Below, piece by piece: positions 6,341 to 17,488 of a stretch of DNA of 64,000 nucleotides. How positions within the stretch are numbered: position 1 is the stretch's first letter; each line of letters opens with the position of its first letter. The translations under genes were made by a program, and so were the position numbers. Below the pieces are notes generated by a model. The model had not been told where the DNA came from. It saw nothing but the letters and a program-made list of their open reading frames with translations, and did no database searches. This stretch comes from Pseudomonas sp. SID14000 (GTDB lineage Bacteria; Pseudomonadota; Gammaproteobacteria; Pseudomonadales; Pseudomonadaceae): positions 238,679-302,678 of the forward strand of contig NZ_NFZQ01000009.1 in the NCBI RefSeq assembly GCF_002165135.1, written 5' to 3'.

Positions 6341-9300
6341 TTATAACGAGGGTTTCGCACCTGTGCCATCTGAAAGATCCGATAGTGCTATGCGAAGAAA
6401 CGTCGCCGCGAATTCGTCCGGGGGCAGGGGCAGGCTGACGATGTAACCCTGGATCTGTTCGCAGCCTTCGGCGGCCAGGAAGCGTTGCTGGGCCTGGTTC
6501 TCCACGCCCTCGGCAATGATGGTCAGCTGCATGCTGCGGCCCAGGGCGATGATTGCGCGGGCAATGGCGGCGTCGTGGGGATCGTCGGGCAGGCCGCGTA
6601 TGAACGACTTGTCGATCTTGAGGATGTCCAGTGGCAGGCGCTTGAGGTAGCTCAGTGAGGAATACCCAGTGCCGAAGTCATCGATCGCAAGCTGCACGCC
6701 CAGCTTCTTCAACTGGTACAGCACCGCAAGGGCTTCTTCCGCCTGGCTCATGATGAAGTTTTCGGTGATTTCCAGCTGCAGGTCACCTGCCTTGAGCTGG
6801 TAGTGTTTGAGTAGCTGTTCGATCCGCCGGGCCAGGTGCGGTTGGCGCAGCTGGGCGCCGGCGAGGTTGATCGACAGCGGGCCGAAGGGCTCGTAGTGCT
6901 GCTTCCAGGCCTGCATCTGCCGGCAGGCCTGCTCCAGTACCCAGTCGCCGAGCTGGAGGATGGTGCCGTTCTCCTCCGCCAGGTGGATGAAATGCTCTGG
7001 CGGGACTTCACCAAAGGTCGGGTGGCTCCAGCGGATCAGCGCTTCGGCGCCGACCAGGCTCTGGGTCTTGAGGCTGAGCTTGGGCTGGAAACACAGGCTC
7101 AGTTCGTTGCGTTCGAGAGCCCGGCGCAGTTCGTGCTCCAGGGCTATACGTTCGCTGGCCTGGGCAGTGAGGTCGAGGGTGTAGGCTTCGACGCGGTTGC
7201 GGCCCTTGGCCTTGGAGCGGTACATCGCGGCGTCAGCGTTGCGGATCAGCGTGGAGACGTCGGTCCCGTCCTGTGGATAAAGGCTGATGCCGATGCTGGC
7301 GCTGGTGAAGAACTCATGCTCGCCGGCCTGGAATGGCGCGTTGAAGCAGGCCAGGAGTTTGTTGGCGATGGTGCTGGCGTCGCTGGGTTTGTGCAGGCCG
7401 GGCAGCAGAATGATGAACTCATCGCCGCCCAGGCGGGCCACGGTGTCTACATCACGCACCTGCTCTTTCAGGCGCTGGGCGATACCCTTTAGCAGCAGGT
7501 CGCCGACCGGGTGCCCGAGGCTGTCGTTGATGTGCTTGAAGCGGTCGAGGTCAAGGAACAGCACCGCGCCCTTGCGGTTGGATACCTGCGAGCAGGTGAG
7601 CGCGGCTTGCAGGCGGTTCTCGAACAGGGCGCGATTGGGCAGGCCGGTCAGCGGGTCGTGGTGGGCCTGGTAGTCGAGCTTGGCCTGGGCGTGCTTGAGG
7701 CTGGAGATGTCGGCGAACACGGCAACGAAGTGGGTGATCTCGCGTTCGTTGTTACGCACGGCGCTGATGGTCAGCCAGCCGGGGTACAGTTCGCCGTTCT
7801 TGCGCTTGTTGTAGATCTCGCCTTGCCAGTGGCCTTCATCGGTCAGCTGGTGCCACATGGCGGCATAGAACGCGCTGTCGTGCTGGCCGGAGGCGAGCAG
7901 GCGCGGGGTCTGGCCGAGGGCTTCGATCTCGCTGTAGCCGGTGATTTCGCTGAAGGCGCGGTTGACGGCACTGATGTGCTGGTCGATATCGGTGATCAGC
8001 ACGCCTTCGGCGGTGTTCTCGAACACGGTGGCGGCCAACTGTAGCTTTTCCTGCATCAGATGGCGCTCGGTGATGTCGCGGGCAATGGTCAACATACAGT
8101 CTTCGCCAGCTATCGGTAGCGGCCGTGCAGAGAGCTCGCAGAGGCGAATCTGCCCGTCGCTGCGGCGCAGGTGGCACGTGAAGTCGCGTACGAAGCCGTC
8201 GCGGTTGAGCTGTTCGACCAGACGCTTGCGTTCGTTGAGGTCGACCCAGATGCCCAGGTCCAGCGAGGTCTGGTCGAGGGTCGGGCTGAGGTCATAGCCG
8301 GTGAGGCGGCAGAAGCCCTCGTTCACTTCGAGCAGCAAGCCGTCGCTCTGGCGCGACAGCAGCAGGCCGTCGGGCGAGGCATGGAAGGCCTTGGCGAATT
8401 TCTCTTCCGAGGTTTGCAACTGCTCCTGGGTTTCCTTGAGCTGGCTGATGTCGCGTACCGCCACCACCAGCGCGAGATTGCCGTCGAGCTCGAAGGTTTC
8501 GGCCGAGGTCAGGCCGGTGAACAGCTGGCCGTTGCTGCGGCGGAAGCTCATTTCCAGGTTGCGGATACCGCCCTGGTGCAGGCGTTCGAGCAACCGCGGG
8601 CCGGTGCCTTCGACGCCCCACAGGTTCAGGTCTGTGGCAGTGCGGCCGATTACCTGGCCCGGGCTGAGGCCGATCTGCTCTTCGAAGGCTTCGTTCACCT
8701 CCAGCAGGCAGCCGTCGCTGTGGCGGGCGATCAGCAGGATGTCGGGGCACTGCTGGAACACCGAGGCGAACTTCTGCTCGGACAGGCGCAGGGCGTCCTC
8801 GGTGCGCTTGGTCTCGCTGATGTCGATCATCAGGCCACGCATCACCGGCTGGTGGCCATGCTCGATCATGCTGACGATGTTGCGTACCCACAATGGCTGG
8901 CCATCGGCCCGGATTACCCGGTAGTCGAGGCTGTGGTCGCGCCCGGCGGCGGTTTCGCTGTCGCAGTACGCCTGGGCCCAGAGGGCATCCTCCGGGTGCA
9001 GAATGCTGCGCCAGAAGCCGGGCTTGAGCCAGTCGCCCAGTGGGTAGCCGAGCAGGCCTTCGGCGTGGGGCGAGACGTAGCTGTAGGTGAAGTCGTTGGC
9101 GTCGGCCTCCCAGGCGATGGCGGACAGGCTTTCGACCAGGCTGCGATAGTGGTACTCGCTGCTGCGCAGCTCCTGTTCGAGGGCGATGCGTCGGGAAATT
9201 TCCGAACTGAGCCGGCGGTTGATGCGGATGACCACTGCCAGCACGGCCATCAATACCAGCACCGCGGGCAGGCCATATACCAGCAGGTCGGTCCAGAACA

Positions 9301-10084
9301 TCCGCTGGTCGACCACATTGCCCACCCAGCGTTGCTGGATCTGGCTGACTTCGCCGCTGCTCATGTCGGCCATCACTTTGTCGAGAATGCCAACCAGCAC
9401 CTTCTTGTCGCGCGGGGCGGCCATGGCCAACTGGTAGCGGTAGGGCGTTTCGCCGCTGACGTATAGGCCATCGAGTTTGAGCTGGCGCAGGCTCCAGATG
9501 CTTGAAGCGAGGTCACCGACCACAGCGTCCACTTCGTCGGTGGCCAGGGCCTGCAGGGTGGAGCTGACGTTGGGCAGGGCCACCAGGTTGAGGTCTGGGT
9601 GTTGGGTGCGTAGCAGTTCGTGCGGCGCGTAGTTTTCGACCACGGCAATCTTGAGGCCGTACAGATCGTCCAGGTTGCGCGGCTGTGCTCCGCCTTTGTG
9701 GGCGAGGATGACGATGGGGAAGTCGAGGTATGGCCGGGTGAAGGCCAGGTAGCCTTGGCGCTCGGGGGTGGACATGATGCCGGGCAGCAGGTCGATGCGG
9801 CTTTCGCGAGCCTGCGCCAGTACCTCGGTCCAACTGCTGGGTTCGACCGGTTTGAGCGTCACACCCAGGCGTTGCTGGATAGTGGCGATGTAATCGGCGG
9901 CCAATCCCTGGTATCGGCCCTCCTGGTCGCGAAACTCGAACGGTGGCCAAGAGGCGTCTACACCCAGGCTCAGCTGCGGGTGGGCAGCCAACCAGGCTTT
10001 CTCCTCGTCTGTCAGGGTCAGGGCGCCGGCCGTTGTGTTCCACAAAATCAGGAGCAGCAACAGAATGGCCGGCATCGGGTGCAT
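6341..10084 (-). CDS. Membrane sensor with SBP, PAS, GGDEF and EAL domains
   Basis: 1247 aa. Signal peptide (AILLLLLILWNTTAGA), then a periplasmic SBP_bac_3-type domain (LTDEEKAWLAAHPQLSLGVD to about residue 255), one membrane segment around 265-290 (LLVYGLPAVLVLMAVLAVVI), about four PAS domains to about residue 805, a diguanylate cyclase domain with intact GGDEF at 886-890, and a phosphodiesterase domain with EAL at 1014-1016 and DDFGTGYSSLSYLKRLP. RDVD five residues before GGDEF matches the inhibitory I-site. Both c-di-GMP making and breaking motifs look intact. The likely ligand is an amino acid or similar small molecule, by family only. Confidence 0.9.
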   Translation of the reverse strand: MHPMPAILLLLLILWNTTAGALTLTDEEKAWLAAHPQLSLGVDASWPPFEFRDQEGRYQGLAADYIATIQQRLGVTLKPVEPSSWTEVLAQARESRIDLLPGIMSTPERQGYLAFTRPYLDFPIVILAHKGGAQPRNLDDLYGLKIAVVENYAPHELLRTQHPDLNLVALPNVSSTLQALATDEVDAVVGDLASSIWSLRQLKLDGLYVSGETPYRYQLAMAAPRDKKVLVGILDKVMADMSSGEVSQIQQRWVGNVVDQRMFWTDLLVYGLPAVLVLMAVLAVVIRINRRLSSEISRRIALEQELRSSEYHYRSLVESLSAIAWEADANDFTYSYVSPHAEGLLGYPLGDWLKPGFWRSILHPEDALWAQAYCDSETAAGRDHSLDYRVIRADGQPLWVRNIVSMIEHGHQPVMRGLMIDISETKRTEDALRLSEQKFASVFQQCPDILLIARHSDGCLLEVNEAFEEQIGLSPGQVIGRTATDLNLWGVEGTGPRLLERLHQGGIRNLEMSFRRSNGQLFTGLTSAETFELDGNLALVVAVRDISQLKETQEQLQTSEEKFAKAFHASPDGLLLSRQSDGLLLEVNEGFCRLTGYDLSPTLDQTSLDLGIWVDLNERKRLVEQLNRDGFVRDFTCHLRRSDGQIRLCELSARPLPIAGEDCMLTIARDITERHLMQEKLQLAATVFENTAEGVLITDIDQHISAVNRAFSEITGYSEIEALGQTPRLLASGQHDSAFYAAMWHQLTDEGHWQGEIYNKRKNGELYPGWLTISAVRNNEREITHFVAVFADISSLKHAQAKLDYQAHHDPLTGLPNRALFENRLQAALTCSQVSNRKGAVLFLDLDRFKHINDSLGHPVGDLLLKGIAQRLKEQVRDVDTVARLGGDEFIILLPGLHKPSDASTIANKLLACFNAPFQAGEHEFFTSASIGISLYPQDGTDVSTLIRNADAAMYRSKAKGRNRVEAYTLDLTAQASERIALEHELRRALERNELSLCFQPKLSLKTQSLVGAEALIRWSHPTFGEVPPEHFIHLAEENGTILQLGDWVLEQACRQMQAWKQHYEPFGPLSINLAGAQLRQPHLARRIEQLLKHYQLKAGDLQLEITENFIMSQAEEALAVLYQLKKLGVQLAIDDFGTGYSSLSYLKRLPLDILKIDKSFIRGLPDDPHDAAIARAIIALGRSMQLTIIAEGVENQAQQRFLAAEGCEQIQGYIVSLPLPPDEFAATFLRIALSDLSDGTGAKPSL

Positions 10085-10196
10085 AGCGGCCTCGCATTCA
10101 GGGGGTCTGAAGTCGAGTGTAGACGGGCATTGCTGCAGGTGTATGGTGGAGAGCGGTGTCTTTTGTCAGAGGCAACAGGGCCTTGCATGGAAAAGA

Positions 10197-10222
10197 AAAA
10201 CCCCGGCCTGGGCCGGGGTTTT
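10197..10222 (-). terminator. rpoD intrinsic terminator
   Basis: CCCCGGCC (10201-10208) pairs with GGCCGGGG (10211-10218). Reading leftward the hairpin is followed by TTTTTCTTTT, a good U-run just beyond the rpoD stop codon. Confidence 0.9.
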
Positions 10223-10226
10223 GTCA

Positions 10227-12077
<1,851 letters not shown>

Positions 12078-12144
12078 AACACCCTATCCACTGAAGGTCT
12101 TGGCGGGCAAAAAACAAGCCGAGGATTATACCCGAGCATGGGCC

Positions 12145-14127
12145 TCACGCGCCAGATGAGGTCGGCGTTTGTGCGGGAACATTCCGGCTCAGCAGGGCGA
12201 GGAGCTGGTTTTTTTCCTCGCTGGTCAATTCGCTTTGACGTGATTTCCTGAGCAGTTGTTCCAGGCTGCGCTCGCGTTGGCGGGCGGACAAGCTAGTTAT
12301 AGTGTCGAAAAACTGTTGTTCAAGGTTGTCGGCCACGATCAGCCATTCCTTTTCCGCCAGGGCTCGCAGCAGGCGCCCCTGCTCGGTGCCGTGCCAGCGT
12401 GCGATCAACTGCATTGAGCTTAGCCCAGGATTTTTCTGCGCGGCTTCGATCAGCGCCACTAGCAACTGGCTATACAGGTGTTCTTCGTCGGCGAAGTGGC
12501 TGGCATCTTCCACCTTTCCGGCCAGCAACGGATGGTGCAGCAGGGTGCGCAGGGCAGCCAGGGTGGGCGGCTCGACCGGGGCTGGTACGCGTGGAGGCGC
12601 TTCGTCACGTTGCTGCCAGGGCTTGCCGCCCTTGCGGTTCTTGTCCCACGGCTTGTCACTCCACTGCTTCTTGCCAGCGCCCTTGTTTGGCTTCCATTCC
12701 TGTTCCTGATGAACGGGGGCGTAATCGTGCTGCGGCATGTCGCCGTAATCGGGGGTGTAGCTGGCCATGGCGTCGTAGTCGTAGCCAGGGTCGTAGTCCG
12801 GCACGCTGCTGGCGGCCGGGGCGTGTTGCGCCAGTTGCTCGACCTGCTGCGGGTCGAGGCCGGTGATTTCCTTCAGGCGGTTGCGCATCAGTTGGCGCAG
12901 GTTGGCGCCAGGGATTTTTTCGATCAACGGTGCGGCTAAAGTCGCCATGTGCGCCTTGCCTTCCAGCGAGCGCGGGTCGGCTTCGACGCTTAGTTGTTCG
13001 AAGAAGTAATCGGCAAGCGGCTGGGCGTGCTGGTTGATGCGGGCCATGAAGGCATCGGTGCCTTCGGCGCGCACCAGGCTGTCCGGGTCTTCACCTTCGG
13101 GCAGGAACAGGAAGCGCGCGCGACGGCCGTCCTGCAGGTTCGACAGGGTCGATTCCAGGGCGCGCCAGGCAGCCTTGCGCCCGGCCTGGTCGCCGTCGAA
13201 GCAGAACAGCACGCTGGGTACCACGCGGAACAGCCGCTTGAGGTGCTCTTCGCTGGTGGCGGTGCCGAGGGTGGCCACGGCGTTGCGCAGGCCTTGCTGG
13301 GCCAGGGCAATGACGTCCATGTAGCCCTCGACGACGATGATTTCGTCGAGGTTGCGGTTGTGCTTGCGTGCCTCGTACAGGCCGTACAGTTCCTGGCCCT
13401 TGTGGAACACCGGGGTTTCCGGGGAGTTCAGGTACTTGGGCTTGTCGTCGCCTAGCACCCGGCCACCGAAGGCGATGATGCGCCCGCGGCTGTCGCGGAT
13501 CGGGAACATTACCCGGTCGCGGAAACGGTCGTAGCGCTTGCCGCTTTCGGCGTTCTCGATCAGCAGGCCTGCATCGATCATCACCTTCTGCTGCAGGGTA
13601 TCGGCACCCAGGTGCTTGAGCAGGTTGTCCCAGCCCGGCGGGGCGAAGCCCAGGCCGAAGTCGCGGGCGATTTCCCCGGACAGACCGCGGCCCTTGAGGT
13701 AATCCACTGCCGCCTTGCGGGTCGGGTGGCTGCGCAGCGCCTGGCGGTAGAACTCCGAGGCGGCGTCCAGCAGCGGGTACAGCGGCGAATCGGTTGGCTG
13801 ACGCGGCTTGTGGTCGCGGCGGCCTTGCTCGCGGGGCACTTCCATGCCGGCGGCGCGGGCCAGTTCCTCGACGGCCTGGGGGAAGTCCAGGTTGTCGTGG
13901 TCCATGACGAAGCCCAGGGCGTTGCCGCCGGCGCCGCAGCCGAAGCAGTAGTAGAACTGCTTGTCGGGGCTGACCGTGAAGGAAGGGGTCTTTTCCTTGT
14001 GGAACGGGCAGCAGGCGGAGTAGTTCTTGCCGGTTTTTTTCAGCTGGACGCGCGAACTCACCACGTCGACGATGTCGAGGCGGTTGATCAGGTCGTCAAT
14101 GAAGCTCTGGGGAATCAGCCCGGCCAT
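12145..14127 (-). CDS. dnaG: DNA primase DnaG
   Basis: 660 aa. CHC2 zinc finger residues Cys40, His43, Cys61 and Cys64 are visible (CCPFHKEKTPSF, FYYCFGCGAGG). The Toprim catalytic region has VVEGYMDVIALAQQG and LFCFDGDQAGRKAA. The C-terminal part binds DnaB helicase. A proline/aspartate-rich linker follows the core (about residues 430-510). Start taken at ATG 14125-14127 (MAGLIPQSF); a longer frame of seven residues upstream is less typical. It synthesises RNA primers at replication forks. Confidence 0.97.
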   Translation of the reverse strand: MAGLIPQSFIDDLINRLDIVDVVSSRVQLKKTGKNYSACCPFHKEKTPSFTVSPDKQFYYCFGCGAGGNALGFVMDHDNLDFPQAVEELARAAGMEVPREQGRRDHKPRQPTDSPLYPLLDAASEFYRQALRSHPTRKAAVDYLKGRGLSGEIARDFGLGFAPPGWDNLLKHLGADTLQQKVMIDAGLLIENAESGKRYDRFRDRVMFPIRDSRGRIIAFGGRVLGDDKPKYLNSPETPVFHKGQELYGLYEARKHNRNLDEIIVVEGYMDVIALAQQGLRNAVATLGTATSEEHLKRLFRVVPSVLFCFDGDQAGRKAAWRALESTLSNLQDGRRARFLFLPEGEDPDSLVRAEGTDAFMARINQHAQPLADYFFEQLSVEADPRSLEGKAHMATLAAPLIEKIPGANLRQLMRNRLKEITGLDPQQVEQLAQHAPAASSVPDYDPGYDYDAMASYTPDYGDMPQHDYAPVHQEQEWKPNKGAGKKQWSDKPWDKNRKGGKPWQQRDEAPPRVPAPVEPPTLAALRTLLHHPLLAGKVEDASHFADEEHLYSQLLVALIEAAQKNPGLSSMQLIARWHGTEQGRLLRALAEKEWLIVADNLEQQFFDTITSLSARQRERSLEQLLRKSRQSELTSEEKNQLLALLSRNVPAQTPTSSGA

Positions 14128-14429
14128 GGCAGTCTCGTCATCTGGCAACTGGCAAGTCTAATCGCTCACGCGCCGAATGGGGCGAGTGCCGCTTGGGGAA
14201 GTGCGAGGGAATGTGTGCTCGTCGCCAGCCCCTGAGGGCCCGTCAGTCGGACGTGCACGTCTGGTCATACAGCAAGGAGGACCAGCTCTGACGTTTCAGG
14301 CAGGTTGCCCATGTGCAGTTCGCATGAAGCTTGTGCAGGGCCTTGAGCTAGCTGCTCAAGTTTGAATCGACCACTGCCATCGCCCGGCAGTTAGCCGGGC
14401 AGGCAGAAGCTTTGCGTAGAACGTCTGTA
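14128..14429. other. rpsU-dnaG intergenic region with two perfect hairpins
   Basis: No gene seen in about 300 bases. Two perfect hairpins lie near the rpsU end: GCCCGGC-AGTTA-GCCGGGC at 14382-14400 and CTTGAGC-TAGCT-GCTCAAG at 14342-14360. Neither has a clear U-run leftward. They fit the partial terminator known between rpsU and dnaG in enterobacteria, which would make more S21 than primase; this function is inferred. Confidence 0.5.
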
Positions 14430-14645
14430 TTAGTACAGGCGAACGGCGCGGCGCTGTTCGCGCTGAACTTTCTTGGCGTGACGCTTAACAGCAGCAGCTG
14501 CTTTGCGCTTACGCTCGGCGGTCGGCTTCTCGTAAAACTCGCGGCTACGAACTTCAGCCAGTACACCGGCTTTTTCGCAGGAGCGCTTGAAACGACGCAG
14601 AGCTACGTCGAAGGGTTCGTTCTCTTTAACTTTGACGGCTGGCAT
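14430..14645 (-). CDS. rpsU: 30S ribosomal protein S21
   Basis: 71 aa, [20 protein letters not shown] at the start and a very basic C-terminal half ([20 protein letters not shown]). Length and sequence are typical of bS21, which helps initiation on the small subunit. First gene of the rpsU-dnaG-rpoD group; its promoter lies in the divergent gap shared with tsaD (14646-14849). Confidence 0.98.
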   Translation of the reverse strand: MPAVKVKENEPFDVALRRFKRSCEKAGVLAEVRSREFYEKPTAERKRKAAAAVKRHAKKVQREQRRAVRLY

Positions 14646-14849
14646 CCAGGGCTACCTTAATTCATTACCGGGGTAGACGTGCTCCTGGCAAAACAAAGGT
14701 GTGCTGGAGAACGTCGGTTTTCAAGGGTTGCGGATGTTAACCCTTAGCAAGCCGGAATGCAAAGCCTCTGATCGAAAACCGCTGGTCGGCATCCGACACG
14801 GGGACTATCATGCGCGGCTTCGAATTCAGCCCCCACAAGGGACGAACCC

Positions 14850-15875
14850 ATGCTAGTACTGGGATTGGAAACATCCTGCGACGAAACTGGCGTCGCATTA
14901 TACGACAGCGAGCGCGGTTTGTTGGCCGATGCGCTGTTCAGCCAGATCGACCTGCACCGCGTGTTCGGCGGTGTGGTGCCAGAGCTTGCCTCGCGTGACC
15001 ACGTCAAGCGCATGCTGCCACTCATCCGCCAGGTGCTGGACGAGGCCGACTGCGTCGCCACCGAGATTGACGCCATCGCCTACACCGCAGGCCCGGGCCT
15101 GGTCGGTGCATTGCTGGTAGGGGCCTCCTGTGCCCAGGCGCTGGCCTTTGCCTGGGATATCCCGGCGATTGGCGTGCACCACATGGAAGGCCACCTGCTG
15201 GCCCCTATGCTGGAAGAGCACCCGCCCGAGTTTCCGTTCGTCGCTTTGTTGGTCTCCGGCGGCCATACCCAGCTGGTGCGGGTTGATGGCATCGGCCAGT
15301 ACGAACTGCTGGGCGAGAGCCTGGACGACGCCGCCGGCGAAGCGTTCGACAAGACCGCCAAGCTGATCGGCCTGAACTACCCCGGTGGCCCGGAAATCGC
15401 CCGTCTGGCCGAGCGCGGCGTGCCTGGCCGTTTCGTGTTCCCGCGGCCGATGACCGACCGCCCGGGCCTGGAGTTCAGTTTCAGCGGCCTGAAAACCTTT
15501 GCCCTGAACACCTGGCAGCAGTGCCGCGATGCCGGCGACGACAGTGAGCAAACCCGTTGCGACCTGTCCCTGGCATTCCAGCAGGCGGTGGTGGAGACTT
15601 TGACCATCAAGTGCAAGCGGGCGCTGAAGCAGACCGGCCTCAAGCGCCTGGTCATTGCCGGTGGCGTCAGTGCCAACAAGGCCCTGCGCGCGTCCCTCGA
15701 GGACATGCTCGGCAGCATCAAGGGTAACGTGTACTACGCGCGCCCGCAGTTCTGCACGGACAACGGCGCGATGATCGCCTACGCTGGCTGCCAGCGGTTG
15801 TTGGCCGGGCAGCAGCAGGACCTGGCAATCAGCGTGCAGGCACGCTGGCCGATGGAGCAGTTGCCGCCGGTCTAA
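14850..15875 (+). CDS. tsaD: tRNA threonylcarbamoyladenosine synthase subunit TsaD
   Basis: 341 aa Kae1/TsaD protein (formerly Gcp). The ASKHA fold begins [19 protein letters not shown]; the metal-binding HHMEGH has His111 and His115; [11 protein letters not shown] and [10 protein letters not shown] follow. With TsaB, TsaC and TsaE it makes the t6A modification at position 37 of ANN-decoding tRNAs. It is divergent from rpsU and ends 3 bases before the convergent plsY stop. Confidence 0.97.
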   Translation: MLVLGLETSCDETGVALYDSERGLLADALFSQIDLHRVFGGVVPELASRDHVKRMLPLIRQVLDEADCVATEIDAIAYTAGPGLVGALLVGASCAQALAFAWDIPAIGVHHMEGHLLAPMLEEHPPEFPFVALLVSGGHTQLVRVDGIGQYELLGESLDDAAGEAFDKTAKLIGLNYPGGPEIARLAERGVPGRFVFPRPMTDRPGLEFSFSGLKTFALNTWQQCRDAGDDSEQTRCDLSLAFQQAVVETLTIKCKRALKQTGLKRLVIAGGVSANKALRASLEDMLGSIKGNVYYARPQFCTDNGAMIAYAGCQRLLAGQQQDLAISVQARWPMEQLPPV

Positions 15876-15878
15876 GCG

Positions 15879-16448
15879 TCAGAAGTGCCGTTCGCGCCCG
15901 GCAAACAGGTCGCGCAGGTTGCTGCGGTGGCGCCACACGATCATCGCCGTCAGCACGGTGATCGGCAGCAGGGCCTCGGGCTCGCGCCAGGCCAGCAATG
16001 GCAAGGTCAGCGGTGTGGCGATCAGCGCCGCCAGCGAGCTGGTGCGGGTGAGGTAGAAGGTCAGCAGCCAGGCGCCGATGGCCAGCAGCGCGGCCGGGAA
16101 GTACAGGGCCATGAGCATGCCGGCGGCGGTCGCCACGCCCTTGCCACCCTGGAAGCGGAAGTACAGCGGGAACAGGTGGCCCAGCACCGCGCACACGCCA
16201 ATCCAGGCCTGCGCGTGCAGGTCCAGCCCGGCAAGGCGGGCGAGCAATACCGGCAACAGGCCCTTGCACAGGTCGCCAAGCAGGGTCAGGATCGCCAGTT
16301 TGCGGCCTGCCAGGCGTAGCATGTTGGTGGCGCCAGCATTGCCTGATCCGCTGGAACGCGGGTCCGGGCTGCCCGTAAGGCGGCTGAGGACGATGGCGAA
16401 GGACAGCGAGCCGAGCAGGTAGGCGAGCAACGCCAGTAACCAAAACAT
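15879..16448 (-). CDS. plsY: Glycerol-3-phosphate acyltransferase PlsY
   Basis: 189 aa polytopic inner-membrane protein. Visible family motifs: [11 protein letters not shown] (residues about 36-46), [16 protein letters not shown] (about 96-111) and [11 protein letters not shown]. PlsY uses acyl-phosphate to acylate glycerol-3-phosphate, the first step of phospholipid synthesis. Start ATG 16446-16448. Convergent with tsaD and divergent from folB. Confidence 0.95.
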   Translation of the reverse strand: MFWLLALLAYLLGSLSFAIVLSRLTGSPDPRSSGSGNAGATNMLRLAGRKLAILTLLGDLCKGLLPVLLARLAGLDLHAQAWIGVCAVLGHLFPLYFRFQGGKGVATAAGMLMALYFPAALLAIGAWLLTFYLTRTSSLAALIATPLTLPLLAWREPEALLPITVLTAMIVWRHRSNLRDLFAGRERHF

Positions 16449-16522
16449 GCTAACTATTCCGGGCGAGGACGCCCTGATTCTAACGGCGCCAGTCGCCCTT
16501 GTCGTGCTGTGGAGAGAAGTGC

Positions 16523-16879
16523 TTGGACAGAGTGTTCATCGAAGGCCTGGACGTCGATACCGTCATCGGTGCCTATGACTGGGAGCGGGATATTCGCCAG
16601 TGCTTGCGCCTGGACCTGAGCTTTGCCTGGGACAACCGCCCGGCTGCGGCCGGTGACGACCTGAACCTGGCGCTGGACTATGCCAGCGTGTCGGCGCGCA
16701 TCCAGGCGTTTGCCGAACAGGCCCGTTTCGAGTTGGTGGAAACCTTCGCCGAGCGCCTGGTGGCGACGTTGATGGAAGAGTTTCACATCCCGTGGGTGCG
16801 GTTGAAACTGACCAAGCCGGGTGCGGTGCCGGCGGCCCGTGGTGGTGTTGGCGTGGAGATCGAGCGCGGATGTCTCTGA
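16523..16879 (+). CDS. folB: Dihydroneopterin aldolase FolB
   Basis: 118 aa. [20 protein letters not shown], then [20 protein letters not shown] and [17 protein letters not shown], and the C-terminal [20 protein letters not shown], all typical of FolB. It converts dihydroneopterin to 6-hydroxymethyl-dihydropterin in folate synthesis. No ATG fits the family N-terminus: I choose TTG at 16523, which follows GGAG by 8 bases and gives (M)DRVFIEG. It overlaps folK by 10 bases. Confidence 0.9.
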   Translation: MDRVFIEGLDVDTVIGAYDWERDIRQCLRLDLSFAWDNRPAAAGDDLNLALDYASVSARIQAFAEQARFELVETFAERLVATLMEEFHIPWVRLKLTKPGAVPAARGGVGVEIERGCL

Positions 16880-17379
16880 GCACGGTTTACCTTGGCCTTG
16901 GCAGCAACATCGACCGCGAGGCACATTTGTGCGCCGGGCTCGATGCGTTGGCAGGCATCCTGACCGACATACGCTGTTCGCCGGCGTTCGAAAGCCAGGC
17001 GGTGGGGATCAAGAGCGGGCCGTTCATCAACTTCGTGGTGACCGGGCAGACTGCGTTGCCGTTGATCGAACTGGATCGCCGGCTGAAGTTCATTGAAGCC
17101 GACAATGGCCGCTATGCGCCGGACCGCAAAGGGCTGCCGCTGGATATCGACGTGCTGATGTACGACGATTTGCACGGCACGTTCGATGGGCTGGTGCTGC
17201 CTCGGGCCGAGATACTGAAGAACGCCTTTGTGCTGTGGCCGCTGTCGCTGCTGGCGCCGGAGCTGGTGCATCCGGGGGTAGGCAAGACGATGGCGCAGTT
17301 GTGGCAGGAGGCGCGGATCGATCAGGTGCTGGCGCCGGTTGCCTTTGAGTGGCGTGGGTTGCAGCTCACTCCAGTTTGA
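16870..17379 (+). CDS. folK: FolK-type hydroxymethyldihydropterin pyrophosphokinase
   Basis: 169 aa. Starts [20 protein letters not shown], the HPPK signature, and has FINFVVTGQTALPLIELDRR and LPLDIDVLMYDD. The metal/ATP block usually read as RWxPRxLDLDIL appears here as GRYAPDRKGLPLDIDVL, a divergent form, so a second, specialised FolK paralogue is possible. It begins inside the end of folB (ATG at 16870), so the two folate genes are translated together. Confidence 0.75.
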   Translation: MSLSTVYLGLGSNIDREAHLCAGLDALAGILTDIRCSPAFESQAVGIKSGPFINFVVTGQTALPLIELDRRLKFIEADNGRYAPDRKGLPLDIDVLMYDDLHGTFDGLVLPRAEILKNAFVLWPLSLLAPELVHPGVGKTMAQLWQEARIDQVLAPVAFEWRGLQLTPV

Positions 17380-17384
17380 GCCTG

Positions 17385-17485
17385 TACCGGCCCTTTCGCG
17401 GCTAAAGCCGCTCCCACAGGGATCGCGTGATGCCAAATGTTGTGCCATCCCTGTGGGAGCGGCTTTAGCCGCGAAGGGGCCGGTA
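17385..17485. repeat. REP pair (REPIN), GGCTAAAGCC stem class
   Basis: Inverted halves at 17385-17421 and 17449-17485, each with CGCGGCTAAAGCCGCTCCCA or its complement, and matching outer ends TACCGGCCC / GGGGCCGGTA. It lies between the convergent folK and cca ends. Confidence 0.92.
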
Positions 17486-17488
17486 TGC

